A DNA stretch of 64,000 nt from Rhodovibrionaceae bacterium (GCA_028279885.1 JANQMX010000060.1:124001-188000), one strand, 5' to 3'. Positions 42,941 through 52,586 are shown, numbered from the stretch's first letter. The notes: a model not told the origin generated them from the letters alone. Program-made: numbers and translations.

Positions 42941-43741
42941 CTAGCCGGGCAAGCCTTCGAAGTGGTCTTGTATCTGCATTTGGATGGGTCCGTCGGCGCG
43001 GCCGTGGATGAACTGCTGGACGTAGGCGTTGTCGGTTTGGTCGATCTCCTCGGTCGAGCCCTCCCAGATGATCCTGCCCTCGAACACCATGGCGATGCGG
43101 CTGGCGATGCGCTTGGCGCTGGCCATGTCGTGGGTGATCGACAGCGCAGTGGCACCCAGTTCCTTGACGCATTTGACGATCAGATTGTCGATGACGCTGC
43201 CCATGATGGGGTCCAGGCCGGTCGTCGGCTCGTCGAAAAAGATGATCTCAGGCTGGGAAGCGATTGCGCGCGCTAGGCCGACGCGCTTGCGCATGCCGCC
43301 CGAGAGCTCGGCCGGATACAGCATGGCCACCTCATGCCGCAGCCCGACATCGCCCAGCCGGGCGATCGCCGTCCGCTGGGCCTCGTCGCGCGCCATGCCT
43401 TGGCCTTGGATCAGGGCGAAAGCGATATTTTCCCAGACGTTCAGCGAATCGAACAGGGCGGCTGACTGGAACAGCATGCCGATCTTGCGCCGCACCTCTT
43501 CCAGCTCCGAGCCGCGAAGATTGGTGATCTCCACACCATCGATCTTGATCGAGCCCTGCTCCGGATGAATCAGTCCCAGGATGCACTTCAGCAGCACCGA
43601 CTTGCCGCTGCCGGAGCCGCCGATGATGACCACCGACTCACCGGGCATGATGGTCAGGTTGATGCCCTGCAGCACCCGGTTTCTGCCGAAGGACTTGTGC
43701 AGGTCTTTGATCTCGATTTTCGGTGTGCTGGGCTTGTTCAT
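42941..43741 (-). CDS. mlaF: Phospholipid ABC transporter ATP-binding protein MlaF
   Basis: 266 residues. Walker A VIIGGSGSGKSVLLKCILGL, Q-loop MLFQSAALFDSLNVWENIAF, signature ELSGGMRKRVGLARAIA, Walker B EIIFFDEPTTGLDPI, H-loop SITHDM. The GGMRKR form and FQSxALFDSL are typical of MlaF. It powers phospholipid movement between the membranes with MlaE. It overlaps mlaE by 4 bp; mlaD, mlaC and mlaB are not adjacent. Confidence 0.92.
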   Translation of the reverse strand: MNKPSTPKIEIKDLHKSFGRNRVLQGINLTIMPGESVVIIGGSGSGKSVLLKCILGLIHPEQGSIKIDGVEITNLRGSELEEVRRKIGMLFQSAALFDSLNVWENIAFALIQGQGMARDEAQRTAIARLGDVGLRHEVAMLYPAELSGGMRKRVGLARAIASQPEIIFFDEPTTGLDPIMGSVIDNLIVKCVKELGATALSITHDMASAKRIASRIAMVFEGRIIWEGSTEEIDQTDNAYVQQFIHGRADGPIQMQIQDHFEGLPG

Positions 43742-44520
43742 CGGGAGAAGAAGATCTCCGTAATGAAGTAGTTGCTGCAGAAGATGAGGATGGAGGCCGA
43801 GACCACCGCATTGATGGCGGCGGCGCCGACACCCTGCGCGCCGCCGCGCGAATGGTAGCCGTGATAGCAGCCCATCAGGGTGATGATGAAGCCGAAGACC
43901 GCGGCCTTGACCAAACCTGACAGGACGTCCTGAAACTGCACGAAGTCGACGGTGTTGGCGATGTAGGTCGTCGGATTGAAGCCAAGCTTGTAGATGCTGA
44001 CCAGATAGCCGCCGAAGACCCCAACCGACATGGCGACGAGGGCGAGTATCGGCAGCATAGTCAGTCCGGCGATGAGCCTCGGCGCGATGAGGTACTTGAA
44101 AGGATTGGTTGCCAGAGTGGTCAGCGCATCGATCTGCTCGGTCACCCGCATTGTGCCGATCTCCGCCGCCATGGCCGCGCCAATGCGCCCGGCCACCATC
44201 AAGCCGCCCAGGACCGGGCCGAGCTCGCGGGTGATGGACACGACGACGACGCTCGGAATGGCGCTTTCTGCCGAAAAGCGCGCGAAGCCGGTATAGCTCT
44301 GCAGCGCCAGGACCATGCCGGTGAAGATGGCGGTCAGGCCAACGACAGGAAGCGAGTAGTAGCCGACCTCCAACATTTGGCGGCCGATCAGTCGGGAATA
44401 GAACGGTGGCCGGACGCAGTGGGAGAGGGACACCGCCGTAAAGAGCGCGATGCGGCCCGTCGCCCCCAGGAAGTTCAAAAACGTGCGCCCGAGGGCCTGA
44501 AGCAGCGAGAGCAAGGTCAC
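43738..44520 (-). CDS. mlaE: Phospholipid ABC transporter permease MlaE
   Basis: 260 residues with about five or six hydrophobic segments. The MlaE/DUF140 signatures are present: LPVVGLTAIFTGMVLALQSY, then ELGPVLGGLMVAGRIGAAMA, AEIGTMRVTEQIDALTTLAT and NPFKYLIAPR. It is the inner-membrane permease of the lipid-asymmetry transporter. It overlaps alr upstream and mlaF downstream by 4 bp each, so the three are probably cotranscribed. Confidence 0.93.
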   Translation of the reverse strand: MTLLSLLQALGRTFLNFLGATGRIALFTAVSLSHCVRPPFYSRLIGRQMLEVGYYSLPVVGLTAIFTGMVLALQSYTGFARFSAESAIPSVVVVSITRELGPVLGGLMVAGRIGAAMAAEIGTMRVTEQIDALTTLATNPFKYLIAPRLIAGLTMLPILALVAMSVGVFGGYLVSIYKLGFNPTTYIANTVDFVQFQDVLSGLVKAAVFGFIITLMGCYHGYHSRGGAQGVGAAAINAVVSASILIFCSNYFITEIFFSR

Positions 44521-45626
44521 GCCTCTTTGTAAATCCTGTGAAAGCGCCCGCCCAGCGAAGTCAGAACCTCGTAGGCAATGGTCCCGGCCTTCTCGGCGAT
44601 GTCGTCGACTGTCTCCCGATCGCCGATCAGATCGACCAATGCACCGGGCATGCTTATGTCCGCTGGCAACCCGCTCACGTCAAGGGTGATCAAGTCCATC
44701 GATATACGCCCGACGATCGGGACGCAGTAATCCGCCAGCCAGAGCCGGCCGATGTTCGAAAGATATCGCGAATAGCCGTCGGCGTAACCCGTTGCAACGG
44801 TCGCGATTCGGGTTGGCTGTGCGGCCGTGAAGGTCGCGCCGTAGCCGACGCTTTCGCCGCGGGCAATGTCCCGCACCTGCAGAATGCGGCTGCGTAGGCG
44901 TATGCAGGAGGCCATGGGATTTTCACAGCCTGGCGTGGGGTTTCCCCCATAAAGCGCGACGCCCGGACGTGCTATGTCGAAGTGATACTCCGGTCCCAGA
45001 AAGATTCCCGAGGAATTGGCGAAGCTGCGCCTCATCCGCGGAAAACGGCGGCAGAAATCGGAAAAGGCCTGCCGTTGCCGGCTGTTGAGGGGATGCTCTT
45101 GCTCCTCGGCGCAGGCCAGATGCGACATCAGGAAGCCGAGTTCGATACCCTCGAGCAGCGATGGATCGTCGATCAGTCGCGCTGCTTCGTCGGCGGGGAG
45201 GCCAAGCCGCGACAAGCCGCTGTCGAATTGGATGGCCGCAGGCGGCCGCTCTGCGGGTGGTAAGGCGCGCCAGGCGGCGATTTCCCCCAGGGAGTTGAGC
45301 ACCGGACAGATGCCGTGCGCCAGATAGTCCCGTTCCGCGCCCCCGAAGAGCCCGCCCAGGACAAAGACCTGCGCGGTGGGAAGCACCTTGCGTACCGCGA
45401 TGGCTTCATCAGGGAGCGCGACGAAAAATCGCCGGGCGCCGGCAGCCCAAAGCGCCGGGGCGACCTTGTTGACGCCCAAGCCATAGGCGTCGGCCTTGAC
45501 CACAGCCGCGCATTCGGCCCTGCCGAGCCGCCCGCTGAGGCGGCGATAGTTCTCCTGGATGGCCGAGAGGTCGACTTCCAGATAGGCGCCGGCGCGGGCG
45601 TGGGCGGCCGCGCGCTCAGTGGGCAT
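44517..45626 (-). CDS. alr: Alanine racemase
   Basis: 369 residues from ATG 45624-45626; an ATG at 45675-45677 would add 17 residues deep inside dnaB. No good ribosome binding site precedes either, so coupling to dnaB (11-bp overlap) is likely. The PLP lysine lies in AVVKADAYGLGVNK (about 44) and the second catalytic residue in ESVGYGATFTAAQPT (Tyr). It interconverts L- and D-alanine for peptidoglycan. Confidence 0.94.
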   Translation of the reverse strand: MPTERAAAHARAGAYLEVDLSAIQENYRRLSGRLGRAECAAVVKADAYGLGVNKVAPALWAAGARRFFVALPDEAIAVRKVLPTAQVFVLGGLFGGAERDYLAHGICPVLNSLGEIAAWRALPPAERPPAAIQFDSGLSRLGLPADEAARLIDDPSLLEGIELGFLMSHLACAEEQEHPLNSRQRQAFSDFCRRFPRMRRSFANSSGIFLGPEYHFDIARPGVALYGGNPTPGCENPMASCIRLRSRILQVRDIARGESVGYGATFTAAQPTRIATVATGYADGYSRYLSNIGRLWLADYCVPIVGRISMDLITLDVSGLPADISMPGALVDLIGDRETVDDIAEKAGTIAYEVLTSLGGRFHRIYKEA

Positions 45627-47127
45627 CCGGGTAGTGGTCGGGGGGAGAGTAGTTGGAGAATTCAGTCGTATCGGCATTAAACATCAGCGTTACCTTGCCG
45701 GTCGGGCCGTGGCGCTGCTTGGCCACGATCACTTCCGCAAGGCCCTTCACACTATCCATATGCTCGTTCCAGCGACCGACCCGTTCATCGAACTTGTCCT
45801 GCGATTCCTCCGGCCGGCGGATGGGCTCCGAGCGGGAATGATAGTAATCGTCCCGATAGATGAACATAACGATATCGGCGTCCTGCTCGATAGAGCCCGA
45901 TTCGCGCAGGTCAGCGAGCTGCGGGCGCTTGTCCTCGCGCTGCTCGACAGCGCGGGAGAGCTGGGACAGCGCCAGGATCGGCACGTCGAGCTCCTTGGCG
46001 ATGGCTTTGAGGCCACGGGTGATTTCGGAAACCTCCTGCACGCGGCCGTCGCTGCGCGAAATGTTGGCCGGCCGCATGAGCTGCAGGTAGTCGACGACAA
46101 TCAGGCTCAGACCCTCTTGGCGCTTCAGGCGGCGCGCCCGGGTGCGCAGCGCGGGGACGGTGATGGCCGGCGTGTCGTCGATGTAGAGCCGCAGCGTCTC
46201 CAGCTCCCGACTGGCGACCATGACCAGCTGCATGTCGTCTTGGCTCAGCTCGCCGCGCCGCATGGCATCCGAGCGCACGCCCGAGCGCGTGGAGAGAATA
46301 CGAGAGGCGAGCTGTTCCGCGCTCATCTCCAGCGAGAAGAAGGCAGCCAGCTCCGGTGCCTCGCGTTCTTGGCCCGCCGCATCGCGTTCCCGCCTGCGCG
46401 CCGTGGCGACGCTGTAGGCGATGTTGGTCGCCAGCGAGGTCTTACCCATGGCCGGTCGTGCGGCCAGAATGACCAAGTCGGACCTGTGCAGACCGCCCAG
46501 CAGCTTGTCGAGGTCGATCAAGCCCGTCGACACCCCGACAAGCCGGCCGTCTCGCTTGTAGGCGGCCTCGGCTGCTTCGATGCTTTCGGTCAGTGCCCGC
46601 ACGAAGGGCTGCAGGCCGCCTTCGGTCTGGCCCGACTCGGCGAGCTTGAAAAGGCGCTGCTCGGCATCCTCGATCTGCTCCAGCGCACCGTTCTCGAAGT
46701 CAAAGTCGAAGGCCTCGTTGACCATGTCCTCGCCGACGTCGATCAACTGCCGGCGCAGAAAGAGATCGTAGATGATGCGACCGAAGTGCCGGGCATCGAC
46801 GATGCCGGTGCTGGCCTCCTGCAGCTCGTCCAGGTAACGCACGCCGCCCACGTCGGCCAAATCATCGTCGTTCTGAAAGGCATTGCGGATGGTAACGGCA
46901 CTGGCCAGCTGGCCGCGCTCGATCAGCTTGCCGCAAGCCTCGTAGATGCGGGCATGGGCCCGGTCGGCGAAGTGCTCCGGGCGGAGGAAGTCCGAGACCT
47001 TCTCGTAGGAGAGATTGTTGGCCAGAAGGTTGGCGAGCAGAGCCTGCTCCGCCTCCATGTTGGCCGGCGGCAGACGAGGTTCGCGTGACTCCGTCGAGTC
47101 CGGGAAGTTAGCAATTTCAGCGCACAT
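45616..47127 (-). CDS. dnaB: Replicative DNA helicase DnaB
   Basis: 503 residues from ATG 47125-47127; an upstream ATG at 47199 adds 24 unrelated residues. N-terminal DnaG-interaction domain at about 22-150 (NMEAEQALLANLLANNLSYE), linker, then the RecA-like motor with Walker A VILAARPAMGKTSLATNIAY, FFSLEMSAEQLASRIL, Walker B LSLIVVDYLQLM and late ESGSIEQDADIVMFIYRDDY. It is the hexameric fork helicase. dnaB-alr adjacency is standard. Confidence 0.96.
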   Translation of the reverse strand: MCAEIANFPDSTESREPRLPPANMEAEQALLANLLANNLSYEKVSDFLRPEHFADRAHARIYEACGKLIERGQLASAVTIRNAFQNDDDLADVGGVRYLDELQEASTGIVDARHFGRIIYDLFLRRQLIDVGEDMVNEAFDFDFENGALEQIEDAEQRLFKLAESGQTEGGLQPFVRALTESIEAAEAAYKRDGRLVGVSTGLIDLDKLLGGLHRSDLVILAARPAMGKTSLATNIAYSVATARRRERDAAGQEREAPELAAFFSLEMSAEQLASRILSTRSGVRSDAMRRGELSQDDMQLVMVASRELETLRLYIDDTPAITVPALRTRARRLKRQEGLSLIVVDYLQLMRPANISRSDGRVQEVSEITRGLKAIAKELDVPILALSQLSRAVEQREDKRPQLADLRESGSIEQDADIVMFIYRDDYYHSRSEPIRRPEESQDKFDERVGRWNEHMDSVKGLAEVIVAKQRHGPTGKVTLMFNADTTEFSNYSPPDHYPDAH

Positions 47128-47270
47128 GCCACCAAGATATCGGGACAGCCTAACACCGCCACTGTGGAAGGTCGGGCTCTCGGGGATAAGCGATTGCATC
47201 GCCTGAGATTTCCCGCTTGACCTAGAGGCAGGTTATCGATGGTTCCCGAGTCGCGCCGAAGTGGACGCGA

Positions 47271-48503
47271 CTATTCGGCGGCTTGCATCACCCGCGCTTC
47301 GACCGGTTTGTCGGGAGCGTAAATGTAGTCGCGCGTGAGCGGCACCGCATCTCGCTGCTTGGCCAGCTGCACTTGGAAGACCATCTGGTGGCCGGCCCGG
47401 AAGGAGGCCTCGCAGCCGGCAAGGTAGAACTCCCACATGCGGCAGAAGCGCTCGTCGTAGAGCGCCTTGGCCTTGTCCCAATTGGCCATGAAGCGCTCGT
47501 GCCAGTGCTTCAGTGTCTCGGCGTAGTGCAGGCGCCAAACCTCGATGTCGGTGACCCAAAGGCCCTCGCGCTCGATGGCACGCAGCACCTCGGAGAGGGA
47601 AGGAGTGTAGCCGCCCGGGAAGATGTACTTCCGTATCCAGGCATTTTGACCGGCCGGCGGCCCGGCGCCGCCGATCGAGTGCACCACGGCGATCCCGTCG
47701 TCGGTCAGCAGGTCCCGCACCTTGCCGAAGTATTGGCGGTAGTGGGCGGGGCCGACGTGCTCAAACATGCCGACCGAAACGATGCGGTCGAAGCGCTCTT
47801 CGATCGTTCGGTAGTCCTGCAGGCGAAAATCCACCTTGCCGGAGAGACCGCTGTCCTCGGCACGCTGGCGGCTGCGCTGATGCTGCTCTTTAGACAGGGT
47901 GACGCCGGTCACCTTGACCCCGGCGGACTTGGCCATATGAAGACCGAGGCCGCCCCATCCGGAACCGATGTCGAGCACCGAAAGCTCCGGCCGGTTGAGC
48001 AGCAGCTTGGCGGCCAAGTGCCGTTTCTTGTTGGCTTGCGCCGTTTCGAGATCGTCATCGGCGGTGCGGAAGTAGGCGCAAGAGTACTGCCGGTCGTCCT
48101 CCAGGAAGAGGTCGTAGAGATCGTCGGACAGGTCGTAGTGATGCGCCACGTTGCGCCGGGACTTCCAGATCGGATTGTGTCCGTGGAGGTAGCGCAGCGG
48201 TTTTTGCACCGCTTCGAGAACCCTGAGGAAGGGGCCGACGTCCGCCTGCTCCAAGTTATCGAGGCAAAGGCAGAGCAGCTGTAGCAAGGTGCCTTCCTCA
48301 AGCGTCAAACGCCCGTCCATGTAGGCTTCGCCGAAGGCGAGCTTTGGATTGAGGGCCATGCGCCGCTCGGTGGCTTTGTCATGGATGCGAGCAACGATGG
48401 GGACACCTTGGCCATCGCCGTAGGTGCGCCTCTCACCATTGCTGAAGACAACCTTAAGGTTGCCCTTTTTTATAACCCGACTGAAGAGGCGATCTGCCAA
48501 CAT
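47271..48503 (-). CDS. Cyclopropane-fatty-acyl-phospholipid synthase family methyltransferase
   Basis: 410 residues from ATG 48501-48503 with GGGGAGGA upstream (inside the frame from 48521). The N-terminal domain is typical of CFA synthases (LAFGEAYMDGRLTLEEGTLL). YDLSDDLYDLFLEDDRQYSC and CAYFRTADDDLETAQANKKR are the substrate/bicarbonate region. VLDIGSGWGGLGLHMAK is the SAM-binding loop; VGMFEHVGPAHYRQYF follows. It methylates unsaturated acyl chains of membrane lipids. It sits between dnaB and the rplI operon, which in many relatives are adjacent. Confidence 0.92.
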   Translation of the reverse strand: MLADRLFSRVIKKGNLKVVFSNGERRTYGDGQGVPIVARIHDKATERRMALNPKLAFGEAYMDGRLTLEEGTLLQLLCLCLDNLEQADVGPFLRVLEAVQKPLRYLHGHNPIWKSRRNVAHHYDLSDDLYDLFLEDDRQYSCAYFRTADDDLETAQANKKRHLAAKLLLNRPELSVLDIGSGWGGLGLHMAKSAGVKVTGVTLSKEQHQRSRQRAEDSGLSGKVDFRLQDYRTIEERFDRIVSVGMFEHVGPAHYRQYFGKVRDLLTDDGIAVVHSIGGAGPPAGQNAWIRKYIFPGGYTPSLSEVLRAIEREGLWVTDIEVWRLHYAETLKHWHERFMANWDKAKALYDERFCRMWEFYLAGCEASFRAGHQMVFQVQLAKQRDAVPLTRDYIYAPDKPVEARVMQAAE

Positions 48504-48692
48504 GGCGCATCCTCCCCGCATTTTTATCCCTAAGCCGGTCAGGCATAAGCCGACCGCTTATATTAACCCTATTTAATCAAAGCTTAAGTGAGATTTCCAG
48601 AACCCTCTGGATGCATGACAGATTTGTTTCCAAATCATGGGTGAGTAGCTTTTGCTACGCAAGCCCCGGGTTGCAAGCGGTTTTCGGCTCCG

Positions 48693-48725
48693 AAAAAAAG
48701 AAACGGCCCCAAACCGGGGCCGTTT
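48693..48725 (-). terminator. Intrinsic terminator of rpsF-rpsR-rplI
   Basis: The arms AAACGGCCCC (48701-48710) and GGGGCCGTTT (48716-48725) pair perfectly around a 5-base loop. On the minus strand this is followed by TTTTTTT (48699-48693). It lies 23 bp beyond the rplI stop, so it ends the ribosomal protein operon. Confidence 0.9.
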
Positions 48726-48748
48726 CAGAGCAAAGACGTTGGGGCGAG

Positions 48749-49396
48749 CTAGGCTTCGCCTTTTTTCTCATCCTCGTCGGAGGTCGAGTCGGTGGTTTCG
48801 CTCTCTCCACCCTCGATGAGCTCCTGCACTTCGTCCCCGGTCGGATTCTCGAGCAGCTCTTCGGTCAGAGCTTCGGGCGCGGGGGCCGCCTCGTCCTCAT
48901 CCGTCGCGCCGGTCACGGCTTGCCCGGTGCTGGCCTGCATCTCCGCTTCCGCTTCGGAGCGGGCAATGTTGCAGCTGATGCCGATGCTCACCTCGGGGTG
49001 TAGGCGAACGCGGACCGCATGAATGCCCAGGGCCTTGATAGGACGGTCTAGGACCACCTGGCCGCGTTGGATGGTTGCGCCGGCCTCGGTCACCGCCTCG
49101 GCGATGTCGCGCGAGGAGACCGAACCGTAAAGCTGTCCGGAGTCGCCGGCCTGGCGAATGATCACCACGCTGAGGCCCTCGACCTTGCCGGCGACGGCCT
49201 CGGCTTCTTGGCGCCGCGCCAGGTTGTCGGCTTCCAGTTGCGCCCGCTGGCTCTCGAAGACCGAGAGGTTTTCCTTCGTGGCCCGGAGCGCTTTGCGCTG
49301 CGGGATGAGATAGTTGCGTGCGAAGCCCGGCTTGACGGTGACGACGTCACCCATTTGGCCCAGCTTTTCGATGCGTTCGAGAAGAATGACTTCCAT
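48749..49396 (-). CDS. rplI: 50S ribosomal protein L9 with acidic C-terminal extension
   Basis: 215 residues; most L9 proteins have about 150. Residues 1-50 are the N-terminal rRNA-binding domain ([20 protein letters not shown], then [13 protein letters not shown]), followed by the long connecting helix and the C-terminal domain ending near 150. The remaining 65 residues are acidic and low complexity ([20 protein letters not shown], then [18 protein letters not shown]). Ribosome-bound, cotranscribed with rpsR (11 bp gap). Confidence 0.95.
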   Translation of the reverse strand: MEVILLERIEKLGQMGDVVTVKPGFARNYLIPQRKALRATKENLSVFESQRAQLEADNLARRQEAEAVAGKVEGLSVVIIRQAGDSGQLYGSVSSRDIAEAVTEAGATIQRGQVVLDRPIKALGIHAVRVRLHPEVSIGISCNIARSEAEAEMQASTGQAVTGATDEDEAAPAPEALTEELLENPTGDEVQELIEGGESETTDSTSDEDEKKGEA

Positions 49397-49407
49397 GGTC
49401 CGCCCCT

Positions 49408-49665
49408 CTACCTGATCACGTAGGGCAGGATGGCGAGGTAGCGGGCACGCTTGATGGCGCGGGCCAGCTCGCGCTGCTTCTTGGCCGATACGGCCGTGAT
49501 CCGGCTGGGGACGATCTTGCCGCGTTCAGAGATGAAGCGCTGCAAGAGGCGCACGTCCTTGTAGTCGATCTTCGGCGCGTTGGGGCCGGAGAAGGGGCAG
49601 CTCTTGCGGCGCCGGAAGAAGGGGCGCCGGCGACCGCCGCCGGTGCTGACGATTTCGATAGACAT
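49408..49665 (-). CDS. rpsR: 30S ribosomal protein S18
   Basis: 85 residues. [20 protein letters not shown] and [20 protein letters not shown] are the S18 hallmark; [20 protein letters not shown] and [10 protein letters not shown] complete it. It binds S6 on the 30S platform. Between rpsF and rplI. Confidence 0.97.
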   Translation of the reverse strand: MSIEIVSTGGGRRRPFFRRRKSCPFSGPNAPKIDYKDVRLLQRFISERGKIVPSRITAVSAKKQRELARAIKRARYLAILPYVIR

Positions 49666-49691
49666 GTCTCGATCTCCTGGGTCGGCGCGGG

Positions 49692-50063
49692 TCAGTCGCG
49701 ATGACGGCCGCGGCCGCCACGGCCACGATCATCGCCGCGGCCTTTCGCCTGCATCATGGCCGAAGGCTCGGCGTTCAGCTCGTTCACGCGCACCGTGAGA
49801 TAGCGGAGAACGTCTTCGTTGTAGCGCATGGTTCGCTCGAACTCCTGGACCGCGGCGGCCGGAGCGTCGAGGTTGAACAGCATGTAGTGGCCCTTGCGGT
49901 TCTTCTTGATGCGGTACGAAAGGCTCTTGAGCCCCCAGTACTCGCGGCTGGCCACTTCACCGCCGTTGGTCTTGATCTGCTCCGCCAACTCGTCGGCTAA
50001 GGCCTCGACTTGGCTGGCGGAGATGTCCTGGCGTGCGATCCACACGCTTTCATAATAAGCCAT
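49692..50063 (-). CDS. rpsF: 30S ribosomal protein S6
   Basis: 123 residues from ATG 50061-50063 with AAGGAG upstream; the frame is open far beyond, antisense to fabD, which is ignored. The S6 fold is clear: [40 protein letters not shown] and the late YLTVRVNEL. The tail [16 protein letters not shown] is the basic Gly/Arg extension common in alphaproteobacteria. First gene of the operon. Confidence 0.96.
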   Translation of the reverse strand: MAYYESVWIARQDISASQVEALADELAEQIKTNGGEVASREYWGLKSLSYRIKKNRKGHYMLFNLDAPAAAVQEFERTMRYNEDVLRYLTVRVNELNAEPSAMMQAKGRGDDRGRGGRGRHRD

Positions 50064-50191
50064 CGTTGCTCCTTCCGGCTTGCGGCGGCAGGCACGAGCC
50101 GGCCGCCATAGCCGAACACGTTGACGGATCTGGCCGTCTGCGGCGTTCGGCAAGGAGTTATGAAAAGCCCCTTTTATAAGGGGCGGCCGAG

Positions 50192-50219
50192 ATATTATGC
50201 AGCTAGCCCCAAAGCTCAA
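50192..50219 (-). promoter_or_regulatory. Candidate promoter of the rpsF operon
   Basis: On the minus strand TTGAGC (50219-50214) and TAATAT (50197-50192) are separated by 16 bp, a reasonable sigma-70 arrangement. A 7-bp hairpin, GCCCCTT / AAGGGGC with loop around TTAT (50167-50184), follows in the presumed leader, and about 100 bases of leader remain before rpsF. Confidence 0.4.
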
Positions 50220-50319
50220 GCCCCCATTGCACAGGAATCTGCGACGCGCTTGACAGAGGGGACGGCCATCGGCAACTCCCCCGACGGTTAACAGAAACGG
50301 CGGCAATAAAGGGTTAAGG

Positions 50320-51261
50320 ATGGAGCGGGCGTTCGTTTTCCCCGGGCAGGGCAGCCAGGCCGTGGGCATGGGGCGTGAGCTGAGCGCCGCCTTTCCCGTC
50401 GCTCGCGAGGTCTTCGAGGAGGTCGACGATGCGCTTTCCCAGGCGCTGAGCCGACTGATGTTCGAGGGGCCGGAGGAGACGCTAACCCTGACTGAGAATG
50501 CCCAGCCCGCTCTCATGGCGGTCAGCCTGGCGGTTGTCCGAGTCCTGGAGAGCGAAGGAAGCTTCGTATTGGCAGAGAAGGGGGCGGCCGTGGCGGGGCA
50601 TTCCCTTGGCGAGTACTCGGCGCTGGCTGCGGCCGGCACGCTCAGCCTGGCCGATGCGGCGCGGCTGCTGAAACGCCGGGGGCAGGCCATGCAGGAAGCC
50701 GTGCCGGTGGGCGAAGGGGCGATGGCCGCTGTGCTCGGGCTGTCCGTGGAGGATGCCGAGGCTTTGGCGGAAGAGGCGGCCGATGGAGACGTCTGCGTCG
50801 TCGCCAATGATAATGCCCCAGGGCAGGTGGTGTTGAGCGGCGATGCCGCCGCCATTGAGCGCGCGACGGCTCTGGCGCCGGAGAAGGGCGCCAAGCGCTG
50901 CATTCCGCTCAGCGTCTCCGCTCCGTTTCATTGCCCGCTAATGGCGCCCGCCGCCGACGTCATGGAAGAAGCTCTGGCCAAGGTCGCTTTCGCACCGCCG
51001 GCCCTGTCGGTCGTGACCAATGTGACCGCGGCGCGGGAAAGCGATCCGACCCGCCTGCGTACGCTTCTGGTCGAGCAGGTGACCGGCCGGGTGCGCTGGC
51101 GCGAGAGCGTTGAGGCCATGCGCGACGATGGCGTCGAGATGCTGGTCGAGTTGGGGTCCGGCAAGGTCCTGTCGGGCTTGACCCGTCGCGTCGACCGGGA
51201 CTTGAAAGCCTCGGCGCTCGGCAGCCCGGAAGACATCGACGCCTTCCTCAACACCCTCTGA
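50320..51261 (+). CDS. fabD: Malonyl-CoA-ACP transacylase
   Basis: 313 residues. [17 protein letters not shown] at the start, nucleophile in [18 protein letters not shown] (Ser about 96), [10 protein letters not shown] with the catalytic His near 207, and the late [15 protein letters not shown]. It loads malonyl groups onto ACP for fatty acid synthesis. It heads the fabD-fabG-acpP-fabF-mltG-type cluster and diverges from rpsF. Confidence 0.96.
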   Translation: MERAFVFPGQGSQAVGMGRELSAAFPVAREVFEEVDDALSQALSRLMFEGPEETLTLTENAQPALMAVSLAVVRVLESEGSFVLAEKGAAVAGHSLGEYSALAAAGTLSLADAARLLKRRGQAMQEAVPVGEGAMAAVLGLSVEDAEALAEEAADGDVCVVANDNAPGQVVLSGDAAAIERATALAPEKGAKRCIPLSVSAPFHCPLMAPAADVMEEALAKVAFAPPALSVVTNVTAARESDPTRLRTLLVEQVTGRVRWRESVEAMRDDGVEMLVELGSGKVLSGLTRRVDRDLKASALGSPEDIDAFLNTL

Positions 51262-51328
51262 CCGGGTGGGGGCGGGAAGACACTGAGGACCGCAGCTCAT
51301 CCGAGCTGCCGAGATCGAGAGGAAAGAC

Positions 51329-52066
51329 ATGTTCGATCTGACCGGAAAGAAGGCGCTGGTCACAGGGGCGAGCGGGGGCATCGGCGCCGCCATCGCACGG
51401 GCGCTGCACAGCCAAGGGGCCACCGTCGCGCTCTCCGGCACGCGCGAGCCAGCCTTGCGGGAATTGGCTGAGTCGCTCGGCGACCGAACGCACGTGGCGG
51501 CCTGCGTGTTGAGCGACCGCGTCGCCGTTGCCGCGCTGCCTGCTGCCGTGGACGAGGCGCTTGGCGGCCTCGACGTGCTGGTAAACAATGCCGGCATCAC
51601 GCGTGACACCCTGGCCATGCGCATGCGCGACGAAGACTGGGACGATGTTCTGGAGATTAATCTCACCGCGGCCTTCCGGCTCAGCCGTGCTTGCCTGCGC
51701 GGAATGATGAAGCAGCGTTGGGGCCGCATCATCAATGTCACCTCCGTCGTTGGCGTCGTCGGCAATCCTGGCCAGGCGAACTACGTGGCCTCCAAGGCTG
51801 GCATGATCGGCATGAGCAAGTCGCTGGCCGCCGAAGTGGCGTCACGCGGAATAACCGTCAACGCCGTCGCCCCGGGCTACATCGAAACGCCGATGACCGA
51901 TGCCTTGAATGCGGAGCAGCGCGAGAAGATCTTGACTGTTATTCCGAGCGGGCGCATCGGGCAGCCTGCGGATATCGCCAGCGCTTGCGCCTTTTTGGCG
52001 TCTGAGGAAGCCGCCTACGTGACGGGTCAAACGCTGCATGTGAACGGTGGGATGGCCATGATCTAG
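51329..52066 (+). CDS. fabG: 3-oxoacyl-ACP reductase
   Basis: 245 residues, GAGAGGAAAGAC upstream. VTGASGGIGAAIARALHSQG binds NADPH; NNAGITRDTLAMRM, the Ser in INVTSVVGVVGNPGQANY and Tyr-x-x-x-Lys in NYVASKAGMIGMSK are the FabG pattern; the end is SEEAAYVTGQTLHVNGGMAM. It reduces beta-ketoacyl-ACP. Confidence 0.95.
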   Translation: MFDLTGKKALVTGASGGIGAAIARALHSQGATVALSGTREPALRELAESLGDRTHVAACVLSDRVAVAALPAAVDEALGGLDVLVNNAGITRDTLAMRMRDEDWDDVLEINLTAAFRLSRACLRGMMKQRWGRIINVTSVVGVVGNPGQANYVASKAGMIGMSKSLAAEVASRGITVNAVAPGYIETPMTDALNAEQREKILTVIPSGRIGQPADIASACAFLASEEAAYVTGQTLHVNGGMAMI

Positions 52067-52281
52067 CCCCCGTGATCTCGCCCTTGCTAGGCGGCCACAG
52101 ATCGCCGGTTGAAGGCGTTGGCAAAGCGAAAGCGCCATGCTAAGAGCGCTCGCTTGCTAATCGACCCGCGGACGGCTGGTCGGACACTTTGGTGTCGGGC
52201 GCCTTTTCTTCGTTGGAACAACGCGTCCGAGCCATATATGAAGCCGTTATTGCGTCTCGGGCAAATCTAAAGGTCAAAGGA

Positions 52282-52515
52282 ATGAGTGATATAGCCGATC
52301 GGGTAAAAAAGATTGTCGTGGAGCACCTTGGCGTCGAGGAAGACAAGGTCAGCGACTCCGCCAGCTTCATCGATGATCTGGGCGCGGACAGCCTCGACAC
52401 CGTTGAGCTGGTCATGGCGTTCGAAGAGGAGTTCGGGTGCGAGATCCCCGACGACGCTGCCGAAAAGATCACCACTGTCGGTGACGCCATCAATTTCATC
52501 CAGGACAACGCCTGA
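52282..52515 (+). CDS. acpP: Acyl carrier protein
   Basis: 77 residues from ATG 52282 with AAAGGA just upstream; in-frame sequence back to 52189 is not part of the family. The phosphopantetheine Ser lies in [20 protein letters not shown]. Small, acidic, helical, cytoplasmic. Between fabG and fabF. Confidence 0.97.
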   Translation: MSDIADRVKKIVVEHLGVEEDKVSDSASFIDDLGADSLDTVELVMAFEEEFGCEIPDDAAEKITTVGDAINFIQDNA

Positions 52516-52586
52516 TCCGAGACGTTCCCATGGGGGCACGTGCGAGGGTCGGTTGCGGTTCACTGTTTGAGGTTTGATGGCCGTTG

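Noticed and set aside
45619-47088. 489-codon plus-strand frame antisense to dnaB
   Set aside because: It mirrors a firmly identified dnaB; the translation has no recognisable motif. A by-product of high GC at third positions.
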